Notes: generated by a model not told the origin, from the sequence alone. A stretch of 16,095 nt of DNA from an uncultured Collinsella sp. (GCA_900544385.1 UQVD01000046.1:1-16095), one strand, 5' to 3'; numbered from the stretch's first letter, positions 7,406-15,786 are shown. Numbers and translations: made by a program.

Positions 7406-7411
7406 TGTTTG

Positions 7412-7475
7412 TGATCCGCTTTCCTCCGTCCCCTTCGAATCACGTGATCTGTTGGGGACGGAGGAAAACGGATCA
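7412..7475. repeat. Hairpin repeat with GGGGACGGAGG arms (copy 1)
   Basis: Arms 7412-7433 and 7454-7475 match at 21 of 22 positions: TGATCCG...CCGTCCCC and GGGGACGG...CGGATCA. The loop contains the palindrome ATCACGTGAT (7439-7448). The stop codon of the MFS remnant lies in the right arm. A shorter relative is at 15758-15786, which suggests a dispersed palindromic family. Confidence 0.75.
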
Positions 7476-7892
7476 TTTCGTAGGCCCGTGACCGCCTTGG
7501 AAACCGAATGATGGTACGAGCATCCATTCGGCTTCCAGGGCAGCCACGGACAGAACGGAGCGAACAGAAAAGAGCACGTAGACCTGCCATAGCTCACCGA
7601 CAAAGCTCATGCCGGCAAGAACGGCAGAGGTGGCGATAACGGTGAGGGAGCCCAGGACGCGGCCGCTCACCTTATCGGCGACGTGGCCGATCACAAGCGA
7701 ACCCACAACGCTCACCACGGTGGAGATGGCATTGGAGACGTTGTACCGCGCAAGGGAAATACCCAGGTTGCTGACGATCAGCGGCTGGAACAGGCTCATG
7801 CAGTTGACGAAAATCGTGTAACACGTGGCCATGATCACGAAGCCGGAGGCCACCACGAGCCAGCCGGGGAAGAACTTACGCTGCTGGGGCAT
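7473..7892 (-). pseudogene. Truncated MFS transporter (N-terminal remnant)
   Basis: 139 codons from the ATG at 7892, which has AAAGGAG four bases upstream; an in-frame TTG at 7910 is less likely. Residues 1-112 look like the first four membrane segments of a major facilitator: FFPGWLVVASGFVIM near the start and the MFS loop motif GHVADKVSGR at 69-78. MFS proteins normally have about 400 residues and 12 segments. From about residue 115 the codons run through a palindromic element (7486-7549), and the stop lies in a second one (7412-7475), so the C-terminal 25 residues appear to be repeat-derived. The start motif resembles the oxalate/formate antiporter subgroup, but substrate cannot be told. 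Probably a decayed gene; a short expressed membrane peptide cannot be excluded. Confidence 0.72.
7486..7549. repeat. Imperfect palindrome inside the MFS remnant
   Basis: Core arms 7494-7510 and 7525-7541 match at 15 of 17 positions (GCCTTGGAAACCGAATG against its complement); the outer 8 bases on each side (7486-7493, 7542-7549) match at 6 of 8. The match to MFS proteins fades where this element begins, which suggests insertion into, or replacement of, coding sequence. Confidence 0.55.
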
Positions 7893-7931
7893 ACTGCTCC
7901 TTTTAGACAAACGAATAGCCTGCGCCGGGCG

Positions 7932-8021
7932 CCGGTAGTGCCCAAGATTGCCTTGAAAGACAAGGGCATAGGCCTTACGGCCATGCCCGCAGGCTTGAAA
8001 GGCAAGGTTGGGTGCTACCGG
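7932..8021. repeat. 90-bp imperfect inverted repeat, probable M20 terminator
   Basis: CCGGTAG at 7932-7938 pairs with CTACCGG at 8015-8021, followed inward by CCCAA/TTGGG, TTGCCTT/AAGGCAA and a central GGGCAT-GGCC stem (7964-7988) with a TTAC loop. The amidohydrolase stop codon lies in the right arm. No T tract follows, so it may be a repeat element that also ends transcription. Confidence 0.55.
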
Positions 8022-9313
8022 TGGTCGGCGATATAGCCCAAAGCGACGGCGGTATAGGCCGCGGCACCGAGCGGCAGCTCGGCATCGTTAAAACGTGCCT
8101 TGGGATGGTGCTGGGCAAAGTGTTCGTCCGTGTCGGTTACGGCCGCGCCCACGGTAAAGTACGCACTTGGGATCTTGCTCGAGATAAGCGCGAAGTCCTC
8201 ACTCGCCATGGCATGGAAAAGCGGCAAGAAAGCCGTCTTGGGCAGCACTGCGCCCACGTAGCCAAGCGACGCCTGAGTCATATCGCTGTCGAGTACAAGC
8301 GGCGGAACATCCGAAAGCGTCTCGATGGTCGCCGGCGTACGATAGGTCGTAGCAACGCCGTTAACGACCTCCGCGATGCGGGTCTTTAGGTGAGCCATGA
8401 GCTCAACATCAAAGCCGCGCAGCGTTCCCTCGAGCACGCAGGTGTCGGGGATGACGTTGGCCGCCAAGCCGCCGGCGAACTTACCAACGGTAAGTGCGAC
8501 TTCCTTGGCCGCCGGCACCTCGCGGGAGATAAGCTCCTGGAGCGCCAGGTGCACGTGGACGCCGGCCGTGATGGGGTCGATGCAGATCTCGGGGCTGGAA
8601 CCGTGGCCGCCCTTGCCCTGGAGCGTGATGCGGAAACCGTACACGCCCGAGAGCGCCGGGCTGCCGTAGAGCACCAGGCCAAGCGGCGACTGGCTGTTGA
8701 CATGCATGGCAAAGGCCGCCTGAGGGCGCGGGTTCTCGAGCAAGCCGTCGGCGATGGCAGCGCGTGCTCCCTCAAAGGTCTCCTCGCCCGGCTGGAACAG
8801 CAACTTGACGGTAGCGTTGGCCTCCACAAGCTCGGCCTCGCGGGCCTTGAGCAGGCGCGCCGCACCAAGCAGGGCCGTCGCATGCATATCGTGGCCACAA
8901 GCGTGCATGCAGCCGTTGGTAGAGGCGAAAGGCTCGCCCGACTCTTCGGCAACGGGCAGGGCATCCATGTCGCCACGAAGCATGACGACCGTTCCGGCCT
9001 GCTCGTCCTTGCACGTGCCATTGCCCTGAGCGGCCGCGGCCGCACCGGAACCGATCAGGCCAACGACGCAGGAACCGTCGACGAGCGTGGTATGGGGGAT
9101 GTCCATCTCGTCCAGACGTGCCTGGATATAGGCAGACGTCTGCGGAAGATTGTTACCCAGCTCGGGCATCTGGTGTAGATCGTGTCGCCACGCAGCGAGC
9201 TCGTCTGCAAAAGCCCGAGCTTCTGCGACAAGACCGTCACCGATAGCGGTCTGCGCCGCTGTGGTAGCCTGAGGCGCTGGTTGCGGTTGAAAATCGGACA
9301 GAGCTGATGCCAT
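8015..9313 (-). CDS. M20D-family amidohydrolase (hippurate/N-acyl-amino-acid hydrolase-like)
   Basis: A 432-residue cytoplasmic metallohydrolase, without a signal peptide, of the family that removes acyl groups from N-acylated amino acids or related amides. Visible features: WRHDLHQMPELG (42-53), the RGDMDALP segment (113-120), the metal-binding MHACGHDMH (136-144; Cys139 and His141 as likely ligands), FQPGEE (173-178), His204, the dimerisation-domain GKGGHGSSPE (233-242), ASEDF (370-374) and a C-terminal HHP (402-404). The ATG at 9313 follows a GGAGGG site at good spacing; a longer frame to 9391 would add 26 implausible residues crossing the promoter, so it was rejected. A DMT-family exporter lies upstream behind its own terminator. 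Substrate is unknown: hippurate, acetyl-amino acids and p-aminobenzoyl-glutamate are candidates for this subfamily. Confidence 0.9.
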   Translation of the reverse strand: MASALSDFQPQPAPQATTAAQTAIGDGLVAEARAFADELAAWRHDLHQMPELGNNLPQTSAYIQARLDEMDIPHTTLVDGSCVVGLIGSGAAAAAQGNGTCKDEQAGTVVMLRGDMDALPVAEESGEPFASTNGCMHACGHDMHATALLGAARLLKAREAELVEANATVKLLFQPGEETFEGARAAIADGLLENPRPQAAFAMHVNSQSPLGLVLYGSPALSGVYGFRITLQGKGGHGSSPEICIDPITAGVHVHLALQELISREVPAAKEVALTVGKFAGGLAANVIPDTCVLEGTLRGFDVELMAHLKTRIAEVVNGVATTYRTPATIETLSDVPPLVLDSDMTQASLGYVGAVLPKTAFLPLFHAMASEDFALISSKIPSAYFTVGAAVTDTDEHFAQHHPKARFNDAELPLGAAAYTAVALGYIADHR

Positions 9314-9343
9314 AGAAGCCCTCCAGTAACGTTTTTGCAGCAC

Positions 9344-9379
9344 GCACTTTGATAGCGTAAAGTGCAAGGTACAACTGTA
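9344..9379. promoter_or_regulatory. Operator candidates upstream of the amidohydrolase
   Basis: GCACTTT (9344-9350) and AAAGTGC (9359-9365) form a perfect 7-bp inverted repeat around 8 bases. Beside it, GTACAACTGTA at 9369-9379 contains the palindrome TACA-AC-TGTA, and the same 11 bases occur in the yhgE/pip promoter region near 15700. Both lie 30-66 bp before the ATG, where a repressor would act. Confidence 0.4.
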
Positions 9380-9390
9380 AGGGCATGACA

Positions 9391-9416
9391 TAAAAATGCC
9401 GCCCTGGGAGGGCGGC
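9391..9416 (-). terminator. Rho-independent terminator of the EamA transporter gene
   Basis: GCCGCCCT (9398-9405) and AGGGCGGC (9409-9416) form an 8-bp GC-rich stem with a 3-base loop; on the minus strand ATTTTTA follows. It begins 12 bases past the stop codon. Confidence 0.92.
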
Positions 9417-9428
9417 GCAACAAGTTGT

Positions 9429-10412
9429 TTACAATTGCGGGTGTGATTTTCGGCGCAAGAAATCGAAATGCGTCTCGCTCAAGATAATCGAAAGAAAGAT
9501 GAGCGCGAAGCCGGCGAGCAGGCGCGAGGTGAGCGCCTCCCCCATCAGCAGCACCGAGAACAGCACGCCCGAAGGCGACTCCATCGAAAGGAGCAGTGAG
9601 CCCGTCGAGGCCGAGACATGCGCCAGGCCGACGTTTTGGATGAGCAGAGCCGCGCATGTGCAACCAACCGAGAGAAACGCCATCGCGCTGATAAAGCTCG
9701 GCGTCCACACGGACAGAGGCGCTTGGGTCTCGAATAGCAGCGACGTTGCCAGACTCAGCACGCCGTTGCCCACAAACATCCAAAACGTGATGACGTTGAT
9801 GTCCATTTTGCGACCGTACTTGGCAGTCACCGCCATCTGGATGGCGAAAAAGACCGCACCCGCCAGCGTAATGACATCACCGATGTTGAATTCAACGCTA
9901 TCGAGCGCCACCAAGCCAATGCCCGCCAAGCACAGCAGCGCCGCGCCCAGGTTATAGCGGGTGAGTTTTTCGCCGCTCAGAAAATAGCTCGCGAACGGCA
10001 CAACGATGCAATACGTGCCCGTCAAAAAAGCATTCTTGCCCGCCGTGGTGTGCGCCAGACCGACTGTCTGCAGGGCGTAGGCGGCCCACATAAGTGCGCC
10101 CATGCCAAGTCCGACGATAAGGTTGCGGGCGTTGAGGTGCGCGATGATGCGCTTGTGGAAGATGAAAAACATGACCAACGCCGCAGGCAGAAAGCGCACG
10201 TAGAGCAGTTCGAACACCGGAATGGTGTCGAGCGCGTCCTTCATGGTCGTAAAGGAGTAGCCCCAGACGACTGCCACCGAAAGCAGCAGGACTTTCCAGA
10301 ACAGCGGCGAGCGAGCGCCGGCGCCGCGGGAGGTGCCGCCCGCGCCCAGGTCCTCGCGAGCAACAGGGCTATCGGGCATCATTTCGATATTGTCAGTGGC
10401 ATGCTGGGCCAT
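9429..10412 (-). CDS. EamA/DMT-superfamily transporter
   Basis: A 327-residue membrane protein with two EamA repeats (about residues 40-170 and 180-315) and roughly ten hydrophobic segments, the standard drug/metabolite transporter layout. Recognisable pieces are VAVVWGYSFTTMKDAL at the first helix, RFLPAALVMF in the second, and ESPSGVLFSVLLMGEALT in the ninth, matching the usual E(P)xxAxxxxxxxxGE pattern. The first 35 residues are hydrophilic and probably cytoplasmic. The ATG at 10412 has GAGG seven bases upstream. A terminator lies on each side, so the gene is transcribed alone. Family members export amino acids, metabolites or drugs; the substrate cannot be deduced. Confidence 0.92.
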   Translation of the reverse strand: MAQHATDNIEMMPDSPVAREDLGAGGTSRGAGARSPLFWKVLLLSVAVVWGYSFTTMKDALDTIPVFELLYVRFLPAALVMFFIFHKRIIAHLNARNLIVGLGMGALMWAAYALQTVGLAHTTAGKNAFLTGTYCIVVPFASYFLSGEKLTRYNLGAALLCLAGIGLVALDSVEFNIGDVITLAGAVFFAIQMAVTAKYGRKMDINVITFWMFVGNGVLSLATSLLFETQAPLSVWTPSFISAMAFLSVGCTCAALLIQNVGLAHVSASTGSLLLSMESPSGVLFSVLLMGEALTSRLLAGFALIFLSIILSETHFDFLRRKSHPQL

Positions 10413-10480
10413 AGGGCATCCTCGCGCTCAATCTGGGCGTGGTGTCCGCACGCGCATGGCTGCGTGCCGCCTCATGGTCA

Positions 10481-10516
10481 AATAAAAGCAGGGCGCACCG
10501 GACCCCCGGCACGCCC
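10481..10516 (-). terminator. Rho-independent terminator of the yhgE/pip pair
   Basis: GGGCGCACCGG (10491-10501) and CCGGCACGCCC (10506-10516) form an 11-bp stem (two wobble pairs) with a 4-base loop; TGCTTTTATTTG follows on the minus strand. It lies about 100 bp past the second yhgE stop and before the EamA gene. Confidence 0.85.
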
Positions 10517-10612
10517 CGCTACTGTAGCAACAACCGGCGTTGCATCGCAATCCAGCCCACTAAAGCGTCGGCAGAGTAAACCTCGATGTTTCGTCAATGT
10601 CACGCTGTTGCA

Positions 10613-12802
10613 CTAAATAAGTTTCGTGCTTTCAAGCTTTTCGATGATCCAGTCGTTGGCTTTGATGACCGGGCGGCGGAAGACGACGCCCAGTGCCAGC
10701 GACGGAATCAGATAGCTCGCCAGAATGCCTAGCTCAATCCAGTACTCCATGTGGTACGCACCGGCCATGGCGGCATGCATGGCGTTGATGCCGTGGGTGA
10801 ACGGCAGGAACGGATAGATCGCCTGGAACACGGGGCCGGTCATCTCGATGGGGAACGTGCCGCCCGAACCGCCGACCTGCATGACCAGCAGCACGACGGC
10901 GAGCGCCTTGCCGATATCGCCAAACGAAACCGTAAGCGTGTAGACGATATTGGAGAACACGAGACTCGCGACCCAGCCCGCCAGCACAAACTGCAGCGGG
11001 TCGTCGCACTGGATGCCAAAGAACAGGATGTCGCCCGCACACACGAGCGTTGCCTGCAGCAGGGCCAGACCGCCAAAGAACAGGTAGCGGCCCAGGTAGA
11101 TCTCGTGCAGGCGCACGGGGATGAGCTCGTTGATAAGCTCATCGTCAACCGAGACCTTCATCATGGCCGCCAGCACAATCGAGCCCACCCAGAGCGACAG
11201 AATCGTGTAGAACGGTGCCATGGCCGAACCGTAGTTGCGAATCGGATAGACCGGCTTGCGATCGAGCGCGACGGGGCCGGAAAGCGACACGGCCAGACCC
11301 TCGGGATCATTGCCGATCATCGTCTTGATCGTAGCGAGGTCATCCGACATCAAGGCGCCGTCGAGCTCGTCCTTAAACGCGCTGATCTTGTCCGACGCCT
11401 CGCCCAGCTGATCAGAAGCCTTATTGACCAGCTTTGCAGCCTTGGAGAGGCCCTTTGCCAGCGAACCGGACGCGTCGGTCAGGCCGCCTACGGCGCTATC
11501 CAGGTCGCCCGAGATGCCATCAAGCGAGTCCAGAATGCCCGAAACCGTCTTCTTGAGCTCCTTGGCCTTAACCGAGAACGTGGAATCGTAATCGGATTTG
11601 GCGCCCGCGATGCCGGCCTTGGCATCGGCGATGGCCTGATCGACCTCGGCACGCGAGTTGTTGACCTCGGCCATGCTATCGGAGAGAGACTTCGCGGTGG
11701 CCGCCAGATCCTTGGCGTTGTTGCGATACTCCACAGCAATCCTGCTCAGCGATGTTGCCACAGACTTGAGGCTGTCCTGGAGTTTTTCGTCAGTCACCTG
11801 ATCGGCAAAGCTGCGGAGCTGGTCGGCCGTGGCGTCGATATCGTCGGCACGCGTATTGAGCGCCGCTGCGGCTTCGTTGAGCTGAGACACCGTAAGGTCA
11901 ACATGCTGATTCGCGGCATCGAATGCCTTCGCAAGCTCGGCGGACACGTTGTCGAACGAGCCCGCGCTTCCGTCAATCGCCGCGTCAACGGCATCGTTGG
12001 CGGCCTTGAGCGCTTCCTTGGAATCATTGATGCCGCTCTTGGCGTGCTCCATCAGCTGCTTCGTCGACTCATCGACGGTGCCCGTCTGCTTGAGCATACC
12101 GCCCGCCGACGTCAGCGAATCGGACGTGGAGCTCAAAACGCCCGCCAGCGACGTTGCGCTGGTCTGAATGTCCTGCAGGTCCTGGACCGAATCGCCCAGC
12201 GTAGAGGACAGATTGGCGATAAAGTTGCTCACCTGGTCGGTGCTCATATAGTCGAGCAGGCTGGACACGGTTTTAAGACCGATAGTCGTGATGGTCTTGG
12301 TAAAGGTCTCGTTGACCTGACTCTGGACGGCGCTCGAGCCTTTCTCGGTCACGATCTGCGCGATGGCGTTGGCCTTCTGGTTCTCGTAGAACTCGATATC
12401 GGCATGCTTCACGTCGGTCGAGAAAAGCGTCATCATGTCAGCGCTAAACGTTTTGGGGATAACGACGGCAGCATAGTACGCGCCCGACTTAACGCCCTCG
12501 ATAGCCTTTTCGCGATTGTTGAGCACAACCCAATCGAAGCTCTCGTTGCCGCGTAGGGTGGCGGTCACGTTTTCGCCCACGTTAACCTCGACGGGGATCA
12601 AATCGCTCTCGTAACCCTCATCGGTGTTGACCACGGCGATCTTAAGATTGCCGGTGTTGCCGTACGGATCCCAGCTGCCGGCGATGTTAAACCACGCGTA
12701 CAGACACGGTACGATAATGAGGCCCATCACGACAACCAAGCCGATCACGGAGCGAGACACGTTTTGGACATCGCGCTTAAACAGATGCAGGATGTTCTTC
12801 AT
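10613..12802 (-). CDS. YhgE/Pip-family membrane protein, second paralogue
   Basis: A 729-residue protein with the YhgE/Pip plan: one N-terminal membrane segment (about 18-38), the conserved WDPYGNTGNLKIAVVN (44-59), a large presumably extracellular region rich in Ala/Ser/Asp heptad-like coiled coil (about 170-490), then from about 517 a C-terminal ABC-2-like membrane domain of some five or six helices with GSGGTFPIEM and LPFTHGIN. No ATPase domain. Relatives include Lactococcus Pip and Bacillus YueB, known as phage receptors; cellular function remains poorly defined. The ATG at 12802 abuts the TAA of the preceding gene (TAAATG), and AAAGGAGGTG lies inside that gene's end, so translation is coupled. 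A terminator follows at 10481-10516. Confidence 0.9.
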   Translation of the reverse strand: MKNILHLFKRDVQNVSRSVIGLVVVMGLIIVPCLYAWFNIAGSWDPYGNTGNLKIAVVNTDEGYESDLIPVEVNVGENVTATLRGNESFDWVVLNNREKAIEGVKSGAYYAAVVIPKTFSADMMTLFSTDVKHADIEFYENQKANAIAQIVTEKGSSAVQSQVNETFTKTITTIGLKTVSSLLDYMSTDQVSNFIANLSSTLGDSVQDLQDIQTSATSLAGVLSSTSDSLTSAGGMLKQTGTVDESTKQLMEHAKSGINDSKEALKAANDAVDAAIDGSAGSFDNVSAELAKAFDAANQHVDLTVSQLNEAAAALNTRADDIDATADQLRSFADQVTDEKLQDSLKSVATSLSRIAVEYRNNAKDLAATAKSLSDSMAEVNNSRAEVDQAIADAKAGIAGAKSDYDSTFSVKAKELKKTVSGILDSLDGISGDLDSAVGGLTDASGSLAKGLSKAAKLVNKASDQLGEASDKISAFKDELDGALMSDDLATIKTMIGNDPEGLAVSLSGPVALDRKPVYPIRNYGSAMAPFYTILSLWVGSIVLAAMMKVSVDDELINELIPVRLHEIYLGRYLFFGGLALLQATLVCAGDILFFGIQCDDPLQFVLAGWVASLVFSNIVYTLTVSFGDIGKALAVVLLVMQVGGSGGTFPIEMTGPVFQAIYPFLPFTHGINAMHAAMAGAYHMEYWIELGILASYLIPSLALGVVFRRPVIKANDWIIEKLESTKLI

Positions 12803-15619
12803 TTATGCCTCACCTCCTTTGGAGTGCTTGCCAAGCGCGGTGGTATCTCCATCATTTGTGGCTGTGCTGTCGCTGCCCTGAGATTTATGGTGCGAGCCGA
12901 TATGCGGCAAGCGGCCCGTGGACTGATCGCCGCCCTTGGCACCACGCTCGCTGGCGTTGAGGCCAAACATGTGGCGGGCGGCAGGAATGGCGGCCGTGTG
13001 TTCGCGCATCTCGCGACGCAGGTCCTCATCCGAAAGCGCCGAGATGCGCATCTGGGTATTGAGGCTCGCTCGGATATATTCGATATTGATAAGCCAGCCG
13101 CAGATGGCAATAACCGAGATGATCCAAATGACAAGCAGGATGATCTTGCCGTTATTGTCGATATCGAGAACCGTCGACAGGACAAAGAGCAGGACCTGAA
13201 CGCCCACCACGGCGGCAAAACCGCCCTTGATGTAGTACGGGTAGCGATGTTCAAAGGCGACCGCATGATCGAGCAGTTCGCGACGGTACGAATCGGAATC
13301 GAGCATGACGCGCATGGCCGTGCGCAGCGAGTAGCGCTGGCGCGGCAGGTCGTTGGACTCGCAAATCATCATACCGGTCGTGGAGAGCTGTTTATCAAAG
13401 AGCAGGTTAAGGTTGAGCAGCAGCGGACGCAGCTGCAGGCCGATAAAGAGCGCCACGATCAAGAACACGCCCAGAATGCACAGGTTAAACAGGTAGTTGA
13501 ACGAATACATGCCGCCGACCGTCTCGCGCAGCAGATTGATGCCGTAGGTAAAGGGCAGCAGCGGGTGCAGCCACTGGAAGAAGCCGGGCATCATCTCGAT
13601 GGGGTACATGCCCGACGAACCCGGGATCTGCACGATGACGAGAATGACGCCGATAGCCTTGCCGATATGCTTAAACGTGGTGGACAGCGCATAGATGATA
13701 TTGACGTAGGTGAACGAAATGGCGATGCCGCCCAGCACGAACAGCAGCGGGCTGACGCACTGCACGCCAATCACCAGATCGCCTACCGTAACGATGATGG
13801 CCTGCAACGCGCCCAGGATCACCATGAGCAACCAGCGGCCAAAGTAGCCTTGGCGCGCCGTAAAGCTGCCAACACCTTCACGGTCGACCTCGAGCTTGTA
13901 AATGGCGATGAGCACATAGCCGCCCACCCAAAGCGCCAGATTGGTGTAGAAGGGAGCGATGCCCGAGCCAAAGCTCTTGACCGGATAGATTGACTTGGAC
14001 GTCAACTCAACCGGAGACGCCATGAAATCTGCCACGTCATTGACATCGACGCCCATCAGATCGGCCAGCTCGCCCATGGACTCGGAGGTCTGCAGCGCCG
14101 CGATGTCATTGGCGGCGGTTGCAAGCTTGTCCTGGACCTTGGCAAGCGAGGAATCGGTCTGGGACAGCGTGGTCTTGGCCTGGCCGAGCGTAGCGCTAAG
14201 CTGCGCCAACGTGCCGCGCGCATTTGCAAGTGTAGGTGTCATACCCGAGACGATACCGGTCAGGTCGCCCGAAACGGCAGCAAAAGAGTCGAGCGCGCTC
14301 GAGGCCTTCGGCAGCGCGTTTTGGCCCAAGTCCGTCTGGGCTTGGCCAAGGTTGGTCGCACCGGTATGAATTGCGTTATTGATAGCGTCACTGGCACCCG
14401 AAACAGCCGCTGCGTCATTCGCCATGGCGCTCGACTGCGCGGACAGACCGTCCTTGATGCTCTGAAGCTTTTCATTCTGCTCTCGAAGCAAATCGATGGT
14501 CGATACAATGCGCGCGTCAATTTCCTCGGAACCTGTCGACGTGTCATTGGCGAGAATCTCCAAGTGCCCGATAACGGCCTTATTGTGGTCGATCGTCGCT
14601 TGAAGAGACTCGAGCGAGTTGTCGATACGGGTGGTCGTAGATGTGACCGCGCCCGTCAGCTTGCCGATGGCAGCGTTCGCAGAGGCCGACGTCTTGGTGA
14701 GCGCAAGGCTGCCTTCCGAGAGCGCCTTGGAGAGCGAGGTGATGGAGTTGCCCGCCGTGGTGCGAGCTTCGCTCAGCAGGTCGTTGCCCTGGGAGATCGC
14801 CTGCGTCAGCGACGGTGCCTGGCCTTGCAAGCCGGCAAGTGCCGCATCAGCCGAGGCGATAGCGCCACTCGTCTTATCGATGGCGGCATTCATATCGCCA
14901 ATCGAATCGCGCACCTCGCCCAAGGTGTCGGACGCCTCGGACACCGAACTTGCCAGCGAGTCCTGAGTCTGGGTTGCCTTGTCCTTTAAATCGACACCAG
15001 CATCCTTGGCGATACCGGCAACAGTCTTGCCTACCGTAGAGACAAATTCCGAGTTGATCTGCTCCTCGATGGTGTTTGCACCGGTATCGGTAACCTTGGG
15101 CGCAATGGCGCTCTTCTTCTCATTGACGTAGTACGTGAGCTTGGGCTGATGGTAGTTGCCGTCGAGCATCGAAACCAGGTTATCCGAGAAGTTCTTGGGA
15201 ATCACGATAGCGGCATAGTACTCGCCGCTCTCGACGCCCTCCTTGGCATCGGCCGTCGAGTCGACGAACGTCCAGCCCAACTGATGATTCTCCTTGAGCT
15301 GGTCGACCACTTTGTCGCCAGCGTTGAGCTCACCCACCAAGTCGTTTTGGGTGCCTCGATCGTTGTTGGCGATAGCAATCTTGATGCCTTGGGTGTTTCC
15401 ATACGGATCCCAGTTTGCCACGATGTTATACCAGGCATACAGCGAGGGAATAACGCACACGCCTAGGGTAACCACCAGGGCGACGGGGTTCACAAGCAGT
15501 CGCTTAATGTCGCGCTTAAATATCGCAAAGGACACCTTTGCATTGGATAGTTTGCTGCCGAGACTCACGCTTGGACCATCCATCCTGTCGTTAAATCGAA
15601 TCGTACTATCGACAACCAT
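12803..15619 (-). CDS. YhgE/Pip-family membrane protein, first paralogue with C-terminal extension
   Basis: A 938-residue paralogue of the next gene: a membrane segment at about 46-64, WDPYGNTQGIKIAIAN (70-85), a long Ala/Ser/Thr-rich coiled-coil region (about 200-530), and an ABC-2-like membrane domain from about 550 with GSSGMYPIEM and LPFTYGINLL. Unlike its partner it continues for about 190 residues after that domain (from about 745): a charged linker, two further hydrophobic segments (about 793-845) and a hydrophilic Gly/Ser/His-rich tail. The start is uncertain: ATG at 15619 lacks a clear ribosome site, and a Met at residue 13 or a GTG at residue 18 are alternatives. First gene of a two-gene operon; a palindromic operator candidate lies upstream. 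Probable envelope protein; function not known. Confidence 0.88.
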   Translation of the reverse strand: MVVDSTIRFNDRMDGPSVSLGSKLSNAKVSFAIFKRDIKRLLVNPVALVVTLGVCVIPSLYAWYNIVANWDPYGNTQGIKIAIANNDRGTQNDLVGELNAGDKVVDQLKENHQLGWTFVDSTADAKEGVESGEYYAAIVIPKNFSDNLVSMLDGNYHQPKLTYYVNEKKSAIAPKVTDTGANTIEEQINSEFVSTVGKTVAGIAKDAGVDLKDKATQTQDSLASSVSEASDTLGEVRDSIGDMNAAIDKTSGAIASADAALAGLQGQAPSLTQAISQGNDLLSEARTTAGNSITSLSKALSEGSLALTKTSASANAAIGKLTGAVTSTTTRIDNSLESLQATIDHNKAVIGHLEILANDTSTGSEEIDARIVSTIDLLREQNEKLQSIKDGLSAQSSAMANDAAAVSGASDAINNAIHTGATNLGQAQTDLGQNALPKASSALDSFAAVSGDLTGIVSGMTPTLANARGTLAQLSATLGQAKTTLSQTDSSLAKVQDKLATAANDIAALQTSESMGELADLMGVDVNDVADFMASPVELTSKSIYPVKSFGSGIAPFYTNLALWVGGYVLIAIYKLEVDREGVGSFTARQGYFGRWLLMVILGALQAIIVTVGDLVIGVQCVSPLLFVLGGIAISFTYVNIIYALSTTFKHIGKAIGVILVIVQIPGSSGMYPIEMMPGFFQWLHPLLPFTYGINLLRETVGGMYSFNYLFNLCILGVFLIVALFIGLQLRPLLLNLNLLFDKQLSTTGMMICESNDLPRQRYSLRTAMRVMLDSDSYRRELLDHAVAFEHRYPYYIKGGFAAVVGVQVLLFVLSTVLDIDNNGKIILLVIWIISVIAICGWLINIEYIRASLNTQMRISALSDEDLRREMREHTAAIPAARHMFGLNASERGAKGGDQSTGRLPHIGSHHKSQGSDSTATNDGDTTALGKHSKGGEA

Positions 15620-15674
15620 TGTAGTAGGCGCTTTAACGTCTCAAAGCACAATGGTGTTGAGTTTTGCGGGTAGC

Positions 15675-15714
15675 AATATACTACGAAGATGAGTTAACGT
15701 ACAGTTGTACGGTA
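15675..15714 (-). promoter_or_regulatory. Promoter/operator candidate of the yhgE/pip operon
   Basis: AATATA at 15675-15680 reads TATATT, a fair -10, on the minus strand. About 17 bp upstream lies the perfect palindrome CGTACA-GT-TGTACG (15698-15711), which extends to 8 of 9 matching bases per arm. It would cover the -35 position, as expected for a repressor of the TetR or similar class. No regulator gene is in the window. Confidence 0.5.
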
Positions 15715-15757
15715 TCTTAAATTTCAGCAGGTCACAAAACCACAACCCGCACAAATA

Positions 15758-15786
15758 AATGATCCCTTGGGGACGGAGGGATCATT
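15758..15786. repeat. Hairpin repeat with GGGGACGGAGG (copy 2)
   Basis: Perfect 10-bp arms AATGATCCCT (15758-15767) and AGGGATCATT (15777-15786) enclose a loop with GGGGACGG. TTGGGGACGGAGG plus GATCATT also ends copy 1 at 7451-7477. It lies between the yhgE promoter and the IS3 element. Confidence 0.65.

Noticed and set aside
6557..7603. 348-codon minus-strand frame overlapping hisS and the MFS remnant
   Set aside because: Ser/Arg-rich out-of-frame translation that crosses a terminator and the hisS promoter.
9314..9391. N-terminal extension of the amidohydrolase to 9391
   Set aside because: The ATG at 9313 has a well-spaced GGAGGG site and family-like N-terminus; the extension would run through the probable promoter and operator.
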